Shown: piece by piece, positions 1 through 8,701 of the stretch
Position numbering within the stretch: the stretch's first letter is position 1
How the letters are laid out: each line of letters begins with the position of its first letter
Origin: Mycobacterium sp. E2733
Lineage (GTDB): Bacteria; Actinomycetota; Actinomycetes; Mycobacteriales; Mycobacteriaceae
Length of the DNA: 64,000 nucleotides
NCBI RefSeq assembly: GCF_001667585.1
Contig: NZ_LZJZ01000135.1
Coordinates: 1 to 64,000, forward strand
Reading direction: 5' to 3'
Notes under the pieces: generated by a model
Seen by the model: the letters and a program-made list of their open reading frames with translations, nothing else
Told to the model about the DNA's origin: nothing
Databases searched by the model: none
Position numbers and translations under genes: made by a program

Positions 1-193
1 CATTCACGCCGGAGATGCGCACCTTGTCGCCCTTGTTGAGCTGACCGGTGTCGGTGAACTGCCCGTAGTAGCTCGGGCTGGCGAACATCATCGGGATACT
101 GGTGAAGCTTTGGCCGACCGCGACCACGAGCACCAGCACGGTGATACCCATCAACCCCACCCGGTTGCGGTTGAATTCCGTCAGCGTTCTCAT
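1..193 (-). CDS. MceC-family protein, N-terminal part only
   Basis: Third Mce substrate-binding subunit of the operon, cut by the window edge; 64 residues are visible. It begins MRTLTEFNRNRVGLMG, followed by one hydrophobic segment that would anchor it in the inner membrane, then the start of the Mce/MlaD domain (VRISGV, the usual 'G-V-x-V-G' entry). The ATG overlaps the mceB stop in an ATGA, so translation is coupled. Mce proteins form the periplasmic substrate channel of lipid importers driven by the YrbE permeases and an MlaF-type ATPase encoded elsewhere. The rest of the operon (mceD-F) should lie beyond position 1. Confidence 0.9.
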   Translation of the reverse strand, partial: MRTLTEFNRNRVGLMGITVLVLVVAVGQSFTSIPMMFASPSYYGQFTDTGQLNKGDKVRISGVN

Positions 194-1230
194 TGCGGCG
201 TGCACCTACCGGTGGGTTGCTGCCAGATCCGAACCGTGCGTACCGGACCGCCGGCCTGCAGTCCGTTCCACTTGATGGTGAGGTCGCAGACGTAGAAGTT
301 CACCCAGTCTCCGTAGAGCCCGATGCTGCGGCCGATCAGGTTGAGCGCGGTCGGCGTCTTGTGGATCAGATCGCCGAGCTGATCGCGTTGGTCGACGAGC
401 GGCTGCTGAAGTGCCTGCAGGTAGTTGATCGTCTTGTGCAGCAGAGCGCGGTTGTCGGCGAGTAGGTCGGACACCGTTCCGGCGGCGTTGCTGATGTTCG
501 CGGTGCCGGCGGCCAGCGGGTCGGCGTGGTGTTCCAACCCGGTGATCAATCTCTCGAAGTTGTCGATCGTCTGGTCGAATTCCTTGCGATGCCGAACCGT
601 GGTGTCCAGCACCGTGTTCAGGTTCTTGATCACCTCGCCGATCGCCTGGTCGCGTTCGGCGATGTGGGCGGTCGCCTGCGCGGTCTGGTCGAGGATGTCG
701 TTGATGGTGCCGCCCTGACCCTGGAACACGGTGATGATGGCCGACGCGATGGTGTTGACCTTCTCCGGATCGAGCGCCCGGAATAGTGGCTTGAAGCCAC
801 CGATCAGGGCGTCGAGATCCAGCGCCGGTGAAGTTCGCGCCAGCGGGATGAAGCCGCCCGGCGGCAGGACCCGGTCGTAGCCGTCGCCCTCGCCGCGCTT
901 GAGCTCCAGGTAGCGGTTGGCGAACAGGTTGAGATAGCGGATCTGCGCGGTCGTCGACTGGTAGAGCGGTACCGAGCGGTCGACATCGAAGTCCACAATT
1001 ACCCGCCGGCCGCCGTCGATCAGCCGCACCGCCTTGACCTTGCCGATCTCCACTCCCGCGGCGCGGACGAACTGGCCGTCTTTCAGCCCAGTGGCATTCC
1101 CGAACTCCGCGTGATAGCTGTTGGTGCTGTTGAAGCGCACCTGAGCGAACACCACCACGATTGACACGGTGATCAGCAGCAGCACCAGCGAGACGATGCC
1201 GAGCTTGATAGCGGAGCCGGTGATTTTCAT
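190..1230 (-). CDS. MceB-family protein of an Mce lipid-import system
   Basis: 346-residue Mce subunit. The start MKITGSAIKLG is chosen because it gives a normal short cytoplasmic tail before the single hydrophobic anchor (LVLLLITVSIVVVF) and overlaps the mceA stop by 4 bp; an upstream ATG would add 43 atypical residues. The MlaD-like domain follows (FGNATGLKDGQFVRAAGVEIGKV), then a long helical region with heptad-like spacing that in this family builds the tube across the periplasm. It ends with a cysteine-containing tail. It lies between mceA and mceC with ATGA overlaps on both sides. Confidence 0.93.
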   Translation of the reverse strand: MKITGSAIKLGIVSLVLLLITVSIVVVFAQVRFNSTNSYHAEFGNATGLKDGQFVRAAGVEIGKVKAVRLIDGGRRVIVDFDVDRSVPLYQSTTAQIRYLNLFANRYLELKRGEGDGYDRVLPPGGFIPLARTSPALDLDALIGGFKPLFRALDPEKVNTIASAIITVFQGQGGTINDILDQTAQATAHIAERDQAIGEVIKNLNTVLDTTVRHRKEFDQTIDNFERLITGLEHHADPLAAGTANISNAAGTVSDLLADNRALLHKTINYLQALQQPLVDQRDQLGDLIHKTPTALNLIGRSIGLYGDWVNFYVCDLTIKWNGLQAGGPVRTVRIWQQPTGRCTPQ

Positions 1231-2534
1231 GGGTTGATCGTGTTGTCCCCGACTTGACGGCCCCAGACGTACTCGATTGCGTACGGTGAGCCCGTGTCCA
1301 AATGGTTGTAGGGCGCGAGACTGGCGCCGGTGTCCACCACCAGGCTCGGCGCCGGCCACAAATCATGCGTCACGGCCTGCCAGCACCCCGGGGCACCGCC
1401 TGGCCCGCCGCGGGCGTTCACCCGCGGCAGATTGTCCGGATACACAAAGGGATTCGGCGCCCCGCCGACCAACCCGGCGAGCCCGAGGAGCCCCATGGTG
1501 GCCGCCGTGCCGGCTAAACCCGGGAGCGTGAGGATGCCTCCCAAGCCTGACGTCAGCTCGGTCATGGTTCTCAGCGCGTAGCCGTTGCCGCCGCCGGTGG
1601 TCGCATAGGCGGCGGGTTCTTCGTCGTAGTAGTTGCGGATGGTGCAGAAGATCTCGGGGCTGTAGGTGTCGAGTAGCTGGGCGGTGGGCAGCAGATCGGC
1701 GGCCCCCCGCTGAAAGTAGGGCCCCCCGCGGGCGAAGATGTCTGCGCCGGTGTTGCCCAACCCGGCCGCGGCCAACAACGCGGCATCGAGGTCGGCTTCG
1801 TGCCGGTGCAGCGTGCGCGCCGTGACCACCGCGTTGTTGAGGGAGTTCAACAGGTCGGGTGCGGCGTTGGCGTACACGTCGCCCAAAGCCGCCAGCCCTT
1901 GGATGTCGTGCCGGATCTGCGGCATCTGCGGATTGATGTCGTCGAGGATGGCGTTGGCGTTGACGATCGATTGCCCGAACTTGTCGCCCAAGCCGGTCAA
2001 CGCCTGCGCGGCTGCGGCCAGTGTCAGATTGACCTTGACCGGATCCAGTTTCTCGGTGATGGAGGTCAGGGTCTCGAACAGAGTGTTGAACTCGGTTGTC
2101 ACCGACCTCGCATCAATCACGTGTTGGGGTGTGATGCGTTGCGACGTCGGATTTTTCGGCGATGTCAACGACACGTACTTGTTTCCGAACACCGTGGTCG
2201 CCTTGATGTTGGCGTCCACGTTGGCCGGAATCAGCTCGATGTACTTCGGATTCACGTTCAAGTCGAACTTGGCCGCCGGTATGCCGTCCCGCTCGACCTC
2301 CGAAATGCTGGCCACCCGGCCGACTTCCACGCCGTTGTAAGTGACCTTCGAACCCGGATCCATCACCAAACCGGACCGGGGAGCCAACATCGTCAAGCGT
2401 GTCGTCGGCGATAGCCGGCCCCGGAACTGCAGCCAGACGACCCCCAGCACCACCGCGAAGACCATCAAGAACACCACCGCGGCCGTCCTGTACGGCGGAA
2501 TGCGTTGCGGGTTCTCCTTCACCGGGGTCGTCAT
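1227..2534 (-). CDS. MceA-family protein, mce1/mce2 clade
   Basis: 435-residue first Mce subunit. A hydrophobic anchor at about residues 17-37 is followed by the Mce domain (LVMDPGSKVTYNGVEVGRV), a helical region and a C-terminal domain ending VEYVWGRQVGDNTINP-like. The C-terminal words VNARGGPGGAPGCWQ and ASLAPYN match what I recall of Mce1A and Mce2A, so I place the operon in that clade rather than mce3 or mce4; this rests on memory of the family, not an alignment run here. Mce1-type systems import fatty or mycolic acids. It starts 5 bp after yrbEB and overlaps mceB by 4 bp. Confidence 0.93.
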   Translation of the reverse strand: MTTPVKENPQRIPPYRTAAVVFLMVFAVVLGVVWLQFRGRLSPTTRLTMLAPRSGLVMDPGSKVTYNGVEVGRVASISEVERDGIPAAKFDLNVNPKYIELIPANVDANIKATTVFGNKYVSLTSPKNPTSQRITPQHVIDARSVTTEFNTLFETLTSITEKLDPVKVNLTLAAAAQALTGLGDKFGQSIVNANAILDDINPQMPQIRHDIQGLAALGDVYANAAPDLLNSLNNAVVTARTLHRHEADLDAALLAAAGLGNTGADIFARGGPYFQRGAADLLPTAQLLDTYSPEIFCTIRNYYDEEPAAYATTGGGNGYALRTMTELTSGLGGILTLPGLAGTAATMGLLGLAGLVGGAPNPFVYPDNLPRVNARGGPGGAPGCWQAVTHDLWPAPSLVVDTGASLAPYNHLDTGSPYAIEYVWGRQVGDNTINP

Positions 2535-2539
2535 GGCGG

Positions 2540-3409
2540 CTACACGGTGAGGTTGAAGTTCGGGGTCTTGCCGTAGACCGCCATCGCGGTCAGTACGACG
2601 ACCACAACGATCGTGATCAACGACAGCCGCATCGACCGGCCGACCGCTTCACCGACGCCGACCGGCCCGCCGGTGGCGGTGTAACCGTAGTAGCAGTGGG
2701 TGGTCATCACGACCACCGCAACCAGGATCACCTCCGCGAACGACCAACCGACGTCGTTGAGGCGCAGGAATGTGTGGAAGTAGTGGTTATACGTGCCGAT
2801 CGACTGTCCGTAGAGCACAACGGTGGTGACCTGCTGGGACAGGAAAGCCATGGTCATCGCCAACCCGTAGAGCGGGATGATGACGATCAGACCCGCCACC
2901 ACCCGGGTGGAGGCCAGGTATGCGACCGATCGGATGCTCATCACTTCGAGCGCGTCGATCTCCTCGCTGATGCGCATAGCGCCCAGTTCGGCGGTGGCGC
3001 CGGCGCCGACCGTGGCGGCCAGCGCCTGACCGGCGGCGACCGGCGCGACAAACCGCACATTGACCAGTGCGGCCAAAAAGCCGGTGAATGCCTCGACACC
3101 GATGTTGCCCAGCGTCGCGTAGCCCTGGATGGCGACCAGCGAGCCCGCGGACAGGGTGATGAAGCCGACGATGGCCGCGGTGCCACCGACCACAGCCATC
3201 GCGCCGGTGCCCATCCCCATCTGGGCCACCATCCGCAGCAGCTCTCTGCGGTAGCGGTGCATGGCGAAGGGGATCTGCCCGATTGCTGTCAGTGCGAACC
3301 AGACCATCTGCCCGATCTCGAGCAGTGGCCGGGATGGGGCGTCGCCGTAGCGAACGACCAGTGCGGATGTCCGCGGGAAGCGGACGCGTAGTGCTGCAAC
3401 CGTGGCCAT
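2540..3409 (-). CDS. YrbE/MlaE-type permease B of the Mce transporter
   Basis: 289-residue integral membrane permease of the MlaE family, with about five to six hydrophobic segments and the conserved cytoplasmic coupling-helix region GAGATAELGAMRISEEIDAL, which contacts the ATPase in MlaE homologues. It pairs with YrbEA to form the membrane core of the Mce importer. The gene starts 1 bp after the yrbEA stop, and mceA follows after 5 bp, so the five genes read as one transcript. The C-terminus (VYGKTPNFNLTV) is of the type seen in YrbE1B/2B. Confidence 0.93.
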   Translation of the reverse strand: MATVAALRVRFPRTSALVVRYGDAPSRPLLEIGQMVWFALTAIGQIPFAMHRYRRELLRMVAQMGMGTGAMAVVGGTAAIVGFITLSAGSLVAIQGYATLGNIGVEAFTGFLAALVNVRFVAPVAAGQALAATVGAGATAELGAMRISEEIDALEVMSIRSVAYLASTRVVAGLIVIIPLYGLAMTMAFLSQQVTTVVLYGQSIGTYNHYFHTFLRLNDVGWSFAEVILVAVVVMTTHCYYGYTATGGPVGVGEAVGRSMRLSLITIVVVVVLTAMAVYGKTPNFNLTV

Positions 3410-3410
3410 C

Positions 3411-4205
3411 TCAGCGGCCCGTCCCGAACCGGACGCCGATGGTGGTCAGCGCCGCATTGACCGCGAAGAGGGCGATGAAGCACAGCACCACCGTCTCGTT
3501 GACGGCAGTGCCCAGACCTTTGGACCCGCCCCGCACGATCAGCCCCCGATAACAGCCGACCAGGCCGGCGATCAGCCCGAACGTCGCGGCCTTGATGAAC
3601 GCGATTACCACCTCGGGCAGGCCGGTGAGCGCCGTCAGGGTGGAGAGGTAGGCGCCGCTCGAGACGTTCTGCAGGTACACGCTGAACAGGTAGCCGCCTC
3701 CCAGGCCGACGGCGACCACCAGGCCGTTGAGCAGCACCGCGACGATTGTGGAGGCGACGACGCGGGGCACCACCAGCCGGTGGATCGGGTCGATGCCGAG
3801 CACCTCGAGCGCATCGATTTCCTCGCGGATGGTGCGCGCGCCGAGGTCGGCGCAGATAGCAGTGCCCCCGGCGCCGGCGACGACCAGCACCGTCACGATC
3901 GGGCCGAGCTGGGTGACCGCGCCGATCGCGGCACCGGCACCGGAGACGTCGGCGGCGCCGATCTCGGCCAGCAGGAGGTTCAGCGTGAAGATGAGGAGCA
4001 CGGTTTCCGGGATTGACACCGCGATGGTGGGTAGCAGCGACACGCGCATCAGAAACCAGCCGTTCCAGATGAACTCGCGCCACTCGAACGGCTGCCGCAG
4101 GGCTTTTCCGGTCAGTACGCACATGCGGAAGAATCCGCCGGCCACTTCCGTGCCCGGCCGAATCCTGCTGCCGACTTTGCTGGCAACCGAGTGCGAGGTG
4201 GTCAT
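3411..4205 (-). CDS. YrbE/MlaE-type permease A, first gene of the mce operon
   Basis: 264-residue MlaE-family permease. The start MTTSHSVASKVG is preferred over an ATG 23 codons upstream because it leaves the normal cytoplasmic N-terminus before the conserved GGFFRMCVLTGKAL segment. The coupling-helix signature GTAICADLGARTIREEIDAL and the C-terminal VRFGTGR are intact. These words match YrbE1A/2A as I remember them and differ from YrbE3A/4A. It is preceded by a 679-bp non-coding region that must hold the operon promoter. Unlike mce1 of M. tuberculosis there is no fadD5 and no GntR gene next to it. Confidence 0.93.
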   Translation of the reverse strand: MTTSHSVASKVGSRIRPGTEVAGGFFRMCVLTGKALRQPFEWREFIWNGWFLMRVSLLPTIAVSIPETVLLIFTLNLLLAEIGAADVSGAGAAIGAVTQLGPIVTVLVVAGAGGTAICADLGARTIREEIDALEVLGIDPIHRLVVPRVVASTIVAVLLNGLVVAVGLGGGYLFSVYLQNVSSGAYLSTLTALTGLPEVVIAFIKAATFGLIAGLVGCYRGLIVRGGSKGLGTAVNETVVLCFIALFAVNAALTTIGVRFGTGR

Positions 4206-4884
4206 CCGCGCCGCCTTTGACGTGACGACGCAACCAGCCGCGATCCCTCCACCGCTTCTTCGACCGGGCGGCACCTCGTCGTGGGCTGGGGATCGTGATG
4301 GTGTTGGTGATCGCGATCAACACGCCGATTCGTCGAGCGGCCGTACAGCGAAAGGCTCTTGACTACAGGGTCTTTCGAACGAAACGGGATAGCCGGAGCA
4401 TTCTGGCTTCTCTCATCGAACCCTTGGTGCAATGCCGCGGGGTGCCACTGTTGGCGGGGCGCATCACTCGATTCTCGGCGCCAGTCGACTTGGTGCTCCT
4501 CCCGATCGGCACTCTGAGACCCCACCCTTCGGCTCCATGCCGCCCTAGTTTGCGCCACGCATCACTATGGCATTAGACCGTACGGTCAGTCAACAACCGG
4601 CTGCGGCCCGCTGCGCTGCCCGACGAACGCGTTTGTCAGGGCATTGCGCGCTATTTGGACTATTTTGGCGATTACCAGTGTGTTTGGGCATTAATCGCCC
4701 GCCTACCGCTCGATCCACACCGCGGTGGACAAGAGGAGTCGCAGCACGAAAACCGACCGCGCGTACAGTGATAGCAATTCGTGCGTCTTTCGCTCGCCGA
4801 TCGCCGGCACAGGACGGCTGGGCACGTCAAAGGGGAAGCGGTGCGCCAATCCCCACGGCGCGCAAGGTATCCGCGGCTACTCGG
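4206..4884. other. 679-bp intergenic region, presumed mce promoter region
   Basis: No reading frame here has convincing coding character. The stretch is less GC-rich in parts (for example around 4640-4700) and contains one perfect 12-bp palindrome at 4576-4587, listed separately. The mce transcript probably starts here, giving a leader of up to several hundred bases. I could not assign -10/-35 boxes with confidence. Confidence 0.5.
4576..4587. promoter_or_regulatory. Perfect palindrome GACCGTACGGTC, candidate TetR operator
   Basis: A 12-bp perfect palindrome in the region between tetR and the mce operon. Its core ACCGTACG recurs at 5577-5584, just upstream of the tetR start. The recurrence is seen directly; binding by the adjacent TetR is inference. 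Confidence 0.5.
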
Positions 4885-5553
4885 TCAGTGAGTCGGACTC
4901 GTGACCGCGGTAAGACATTCGCGCACCACCGAGACGACGTCCGCGGACGGGTTGGTCCATTTGCTGAGCGCCAGGCGGTCGAGTAGCAGTCCGCCGAGGA
5001 ACACATCGACGAAAGCGGCCCCAACTTGTTCGGGTGTCCGGGAATCGGCGGGATCGAACCACACCCACATCCACTGCAGTGATCCCCACAGCTGCAGTGC
5101 CGCGAGTTCGACGTCGACGGTACGGAACACGCCGCTCTCTATTCCGCTGCGGATCTCGTCAGTCGCTAGGGTTTGCAACTGATGACGCAGCTTGCGGACC
5201 TGCTGCATCGCCGGATCGCGGGACAGCTGTACCACCTCGCGCTGGCTTGCCACCGTCGCGTCGCGGGCAACCACTTGGAGGAGTGCGGAGGTGTAAATGA
5301 TCGCGGCGATGCGTTCGTGCGGTGCGGCAAGTCGGGCCCATGCCATCTGTAGCGCATCGAGTTGACGTGCGAGGTGGGTCTCTTCAAGCTCCCGCAACAT
5401 CTGTGCTTTGGTTCCGAAGTGGTGAACGATGGTGCCCTTCGACATGCCAAGTTCGTCGGCGATGTCGCCCATATTCGTTCTCTCATAGCCGCGTTCGGCG
5501 ACGTAACGGACAAACGCGTCGAAAATCTCACCACGCCTACCAGGTCGGGGCAT
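4885..5553 (-). CDS. TetR-family regulator, likely controls the mce operon
   Basis: 222-residue one-domain TetR regulator. The N-terminal helix-turn-helix is evident (MGDIADELGMSKGTIVHHFGTKAQM), followed by an all-helical ligand/dimerisation domain with many aromatic residues (LQLWGSLQWMWVWF), which would suit a lipid-like effector. It lies upstream of, and in the same direction as, yrbEA-mceC and has a candidate operator 24 bp before its start, suggesting autorepression. It is not the tandem double-TetR Mce3R and not a GntR like Mce1R/Mce2R. The target assignment is from context only. Confidence 0.85.
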   Translation of the reverse strand: MPRPGRRGEIFDAFVRYVAERGYERTNMGDIADELGMSKGTIVHHFGTKAQMLRELEETHLARQLDALQMAWARLAAPHERIAAIIYTSALLQVVARDATVASQREVVQLSRDPAMQQVRKLRHQLQTLATDEIRSGIESGVFRTVDVELAALQLWGSLQWMWVWFDPADSRTPEQVGAAFVDVFLGGLLLDRLALSKWTNPSADVVSVVRECLTAVTSPTH

Positions 5554-5576
5554 CGACCACCCTTCGGCTCAAACTA

Positions 5577-5590
5577 ACCGTACGAACGGT
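5577..5590. promoter_or_regulatory. Inverted repeat ACCGT-N4-ACGGT before tetR, candidate operator
   Basis: Arms ACCGT and ACGGT separated by ACGA, lying 24 bp upstream of the tetR start. It shares ACCGTACG with the palindrome at 4576-4587. The position fits autorepression by the TetR encoded at 4885-5553. Confidence 0.5.
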
Positions 5591-5746
5591 CTATCATAAG
5601 CGCCGCGATGTCAAGATCCCACGCGCCGCGGGGCCTCAGACATCCTTGGGCGCAGCCGAACCCGTCATGCCGTCTGGCGCCCCGGCGATCAGGTCGATGA
5701 ATCTTGCAACCCGTTACCAAGGGCGGCGCTACAGAACCGCGCGGGT

Positions 5747-6052
5747 CTACAGCGCTCGGGGGCCGCCGAACCTATCCGGGGCCGTCACGACATACGTGTT
5801 GGCCTTCGCCGTTGGTTTGATCTCACCGGCGGTGTACACAGTCATCAGCTCTCTGCCATCGCTGTCGACGACACAGACGTAGGTGTCCGTCTCGGCGTCG
5901 TAGTCGAAGCTGTCCCAGGCCAGCAGGAATGCCAAGCAGTTGCCGTCGCGGTCGGCGACGACAAGCTTGTGTACTCCAGATTCCCGTAATAGCTCGGCAT
6001 CCTGTGCGAGCTGCTGAGGGACCTGGCCGGTGTGGAGTGTGGCGTGTGACAT
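5747..6052 (-). CDS. Small conserved-looking protein of unknown function
   Basis: 101 residues, starting MSHATLHTGQVPQQ behind a good ribosome-binding site (AAGGGAG). The sequence is soluble and mixed alpha/beta in character, with alternating segments such as HKLVVADRDGNCLAFLLAW and TYVCVVDSDGRELMTVY that look like a small beta-sheet protein. No signal peptide, membrane segment or metal motif is visible. Codon use is typical of the neighbours. It stands alone between tetR and the acyltransferase gene. I do not recognise the family. Confidence 0.7.
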   Translation of the reverse strand: MSHATLHTGQVPQQLAQDAELLRESGVHKLVVADRDGNCLAFLLAWDSFDYDAETDTYVCVVDSDGRELMTVYTAGEIKPTAKANTYVVTAPDRFGGPRAL

Positions 6053-6244
6053 CTGTGTACTCCCTTAGCGAGGGTGTCTCGTTCTAGCCTAGGCTCAACT
6101 GCTCAAGTAATCCGAGCCTTGCGGGAAAAGGTTTCTCCCCGGAATGCCACTCCGACCAGGGCACTACGGCCCGTCTCCAGGGGCCGTAAGTCGCTTGCCC
6201 GAAGAAGCCGGGGTCCGAGGGCATGTCGTGTTGCCGGCCCACCG

Positions 6245-7579
6245 TTAAGCGCTCGGGCACCCCCGCGCGCTGTGGCCGGTTACGGGGGACGGGGTTTTGG
6301 GGCGCACCGCCACCAATACCACCCCGGCCCCGAACACAGCGGCGGTCGGCCACGAGAAATGTCCGTCCGGTGCGAAGCCGCCCTGCGCCAACAAGTGCAA
6401 TCCGACGGCGGCCAGGACTGCGCCGGTCAGCATGATCGTCTCGGCCCAGCGATCGCCGAGCGGCAGGCCGAACGTGGGCAGCGGGACCGCGAAGAATCGC
6501 CGCTGCCACCAGAGGAGCAGCATTACCGCCGCCGTCACGACGCTGAGGATGGTGACCCACTCGAGCCGGACCAGCCACCACGCCACCGAACCCTCGTGCG
6601 GTTGCGGTATCAACCCGGCTGGATAAGCGACGATGGCGACGATGACGACCGGAATCATGTGCCACAGGTAGAGGGCCATCACGTTGGCATTGGCGGTGGA
6701 CAACACGCGCTGCACCGGGCGGTGGTGCAGGACCCGGTCGAGGGTCGCCGCGACTGCCATGGCCAGCCCCGCTTGCGTGCAAGCGAACGCCATCATCGCC
6801 ACTGTCGGCGGCGAGGTGTTCTCGATCGCCTCGCCCGGAACGCCGATCATGCTGACCGGATACGGGCCCACCCGGATCAGCAGCGCCAGCACGACGGCCG
6901 AACCGGCGGCCAGCAGCACCGGTCGGCGGCCGCCCAACAGCCCACCGTGCCAAGCGATTCCGAGCTGGTAGAGCAGGCCCCAGCACAGCAGGTAGTTCAA
7001 CCAGCCGACATAGGGGATGTGGCCCGCCAGCGAGATGGCGTCGATCAGCACCACCCCCGCGGCCAGTGCCGCCGACACCCTGAGACCCCAACGCCTATGC
7101 GCGGCAACGGCAATCGGTGTCAGTGACACGACCAGCACATACACGGCGAGAAACCACAGGTGCATGGCGACGGCCCAACCCGCGTATTCCATCACCGTGC
7201 CAGGCACATGCCGAACCTGCAGGACCACCACGACCACCGAGACCAGCGCGACATAGACCGTCGTCGGGCCCAGCACCCGAGCAAGTCGGTGCCGGATCCA
7301 GTCCTGGCGCGAGAAACTATGGGCGTCGCGGCGGTGCGACCACGACACCGCGCCGGCGTAACCTGCCACGAAGAAGAACACCGGGACCGCCTGGAAGATC
7401 CAGGTCAGCCACTGCGTCCACGGCATGTCGAGCAGCGGGTTCTCGCGACCGAATTGCCCGTCGTGATAGGTCACCGAACCGGCCAGCCAATGGCCCAGCA
7501 CAATGAGAACCACCCCCGACGCGCGGTAGAAGTCCACCGCCAGATTGCGGGCCGGTCGCCCGGTTTCTACGTCGTCCAT
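6245..7579 (-). CDS. Acyltransferase-3 family integral membrane protein
   Basis: 444 residues with about ten to eleven hydrophobic segments. The N-terminus has the family pattern of a membrane acyltransferase 3 (OafA/Wzy-like): NLAVDFYRASGVVLIVLGHW, in which the R/H pair at the first helix is the usual catalytic region, then VPVFFFVAGYAGA in the second helix. Members O-acylate sugars or lipids, usually at the cell envelope. The substrate cannot be told from sequence. It is divergent from the aldo/keto reductase gene, with 83 bp between them. Confidence 0.85.
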   Translation of the reverse strand: MDDVETGRPARNLAVDFYRASGVVLIVLGHWLAGSVTYHDGQFGRENPLLDMPWTQWLTWIFQAVPVFFFVAGYAGAVSWSHRRDAHSFSRQDWIRHRLARVLGPTTVYVALVSVVVVVLQVRHVPGTVMEYAGWAVAMHLWFLAVYVLVVSLTPIAVAAHRRWGLRVSAALAAGVVLIDAISLAGHIPYVGWLNYLLCWGLLYQLGIAWHGGLLGGRRPVLLAAGSAVVLALLIRVGPYPVSMIGVPGEAIENTSPPTVAMMAFACTQAGLAMAVAATLDRVLHHRPVQRVLSTANANVMALYLWHMIPVVIVAIVAYPAGLIPQPHEGSVAWWLVRLEWVTILSVVTAAVMLLLWWQRRFFAVPLPTFGLPLGDRWAETIMLTGAVLAAVGLHLLAQGGFAPDGHFSWPTAAVFGAGVVLVAVRPKTPSPVTGHSARGCPSA

Positions 7580-7662
7580 CGGATCGGGGCAAGGTCGATA
7601 CGGTGCACTCGCGCAACGGTACCCGCCCCTTGGCGTGAAGTCGCTGCGCGCACAATGATTCC

Positions 7663-8634
7663 ATGAAGCAAGCTCGCCTCGCCGACCTGGAGGTAGGCCG
7701 CCTAGGGCTGGGCGCGATGGGTATGTCCGTCGCCTACTCGGGTGCGGGCAGTGATGACGCCGAGTCGATCCGCACCGTTCATCGCGCCATCGATCTGGGT
7801 GTCACGTTGATCGATACCGCCGAGGTGTACGGCCCGTACATCAACGAAGAACTGCTCGCTCGAGCCCTCCAGGGTCGCCGCGATCAGGTGGTGCTGGCCA
7901 CCAAGTTCGGCCTGATCTCCCACACGGGCCGCAGCGGGCCGGACAGCAGCCCGGCCAACATTCGCACCGCGGTGGAGGGTTCGTTGCGAAGGCTGGGCAC
8001 CGATCACATCGATCTCTACTATCAGCACCGCCTCGACCGCGAGACCCCCATCGAGGACACGGTTGGTGCCCTGGCGGAGTTGGTCGCTGCCGGAAAGATC
8101 CGGCACATCGGCCTCTCGGAGGTCGGCGTGAACACCATCCGGCGCGCCCACGAGGTGCATCCCATCACCGCCGTGCAATCCGAATATTCGCTGTGGACCC
8201 GCGATCAAGAACAGGCGATATTGCCGCTGCTGCGCGAACTGGGGATCGGGTTCGTCGCCTACGCACCGTTGGGCCGCGGCTTCCTCACCGGTGCCATTCG
8301 CTCCACCGAGGGCCTGCCCGATACCGACTACCGCAAGACCAATCCGCGGTTCTTCGACGAAAACTTCCAGCACAACCTGAAGAGCGCGGACGAACTGCGG
8401 AGCATCAGCGCTGACGTCGGCGCCAGTCCCGCTCAGGTCGCGCTGGCCTGGCTGTTGGCGAAAGGCCCCGACATCGTGCCGATTCCGGGGACCAAGCGCG
8501 TGACGCGACTCGAGGAAAATGTCGGTGCCGACGCCGTCGAATTGACGCCCGACCAGCTGTCCCGGCTCGACCGACTCACCCCGCCCAAGGGCGGCCACCA
8601 CGCCGAAGCGCAGATGGGCTGGATCGACCGGTGA
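7663..8634 (+). CDS. Aldo/keto reductase
   Basis: 323-residue NADPH-dependent oxidoreductase of the AKR superfamily (TIM barrel). The catalytic Asp and Tyr are in LIDTAEVYGPYINEELLARAL, the catalytic Lys in VVLATKFG and the His-type position in IDLYYQHRLD. The C-terminal cofactor motif PIPGTKRVTRLEENV is typical of the AKR subgroup related to YajO and plant auxin-induced proteins. It is a stand-alone gene, convergent with the epimerase gene. The physiological substrate is unknown. Confidence 0.93.
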   Translation: MKQARLADLEVGRLGLGAMGMSVAYSGAGSDDAESIRTVHRAIDLGVTLIDTAEVYGPYINEELLARALQGRRDQVVLATKFGLISHTGRSGPDSSPANIRTAVEGSLRRLGTDHIDLYYQHRLDRETPIEDTVGALAELVAAGKIRHIGLSEVGVNTIRRAHEVHPITAVQSEYSLWTRDQEQAILPLLRELGIGFVAYAPLGRGFLTGAIRSTEGLPDTDYRKTNPRFFDENFQHNLKSADELRSISADVGASPAQVALAWLLAKGPDIVPIPGTKRVTRLEENVGADAVELTPDQLSRLDRLTPPKGGHHAEAQMGWIDR

Positions 8635-8683
8635 TGGTCGCCAACGTGCCGGTGATGTTGTGGCGCAGCCGCTCTCGGCAATA

Positions 8684-8701
8684 GTCGACTTTCTAGTCGA
8701 C
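8684..8701. terminator. Small hairpin between convergent genes
   Basis: GTCGAC arms (8684-8689 and 8696-8701) around the loop TTTCTA. It overlaps the end of the epimerase gene and lies about 50 bp past the aldo/keto reductase stop. It has no T-run, so its role as a terminator is tentative. Confidence 0.25.
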
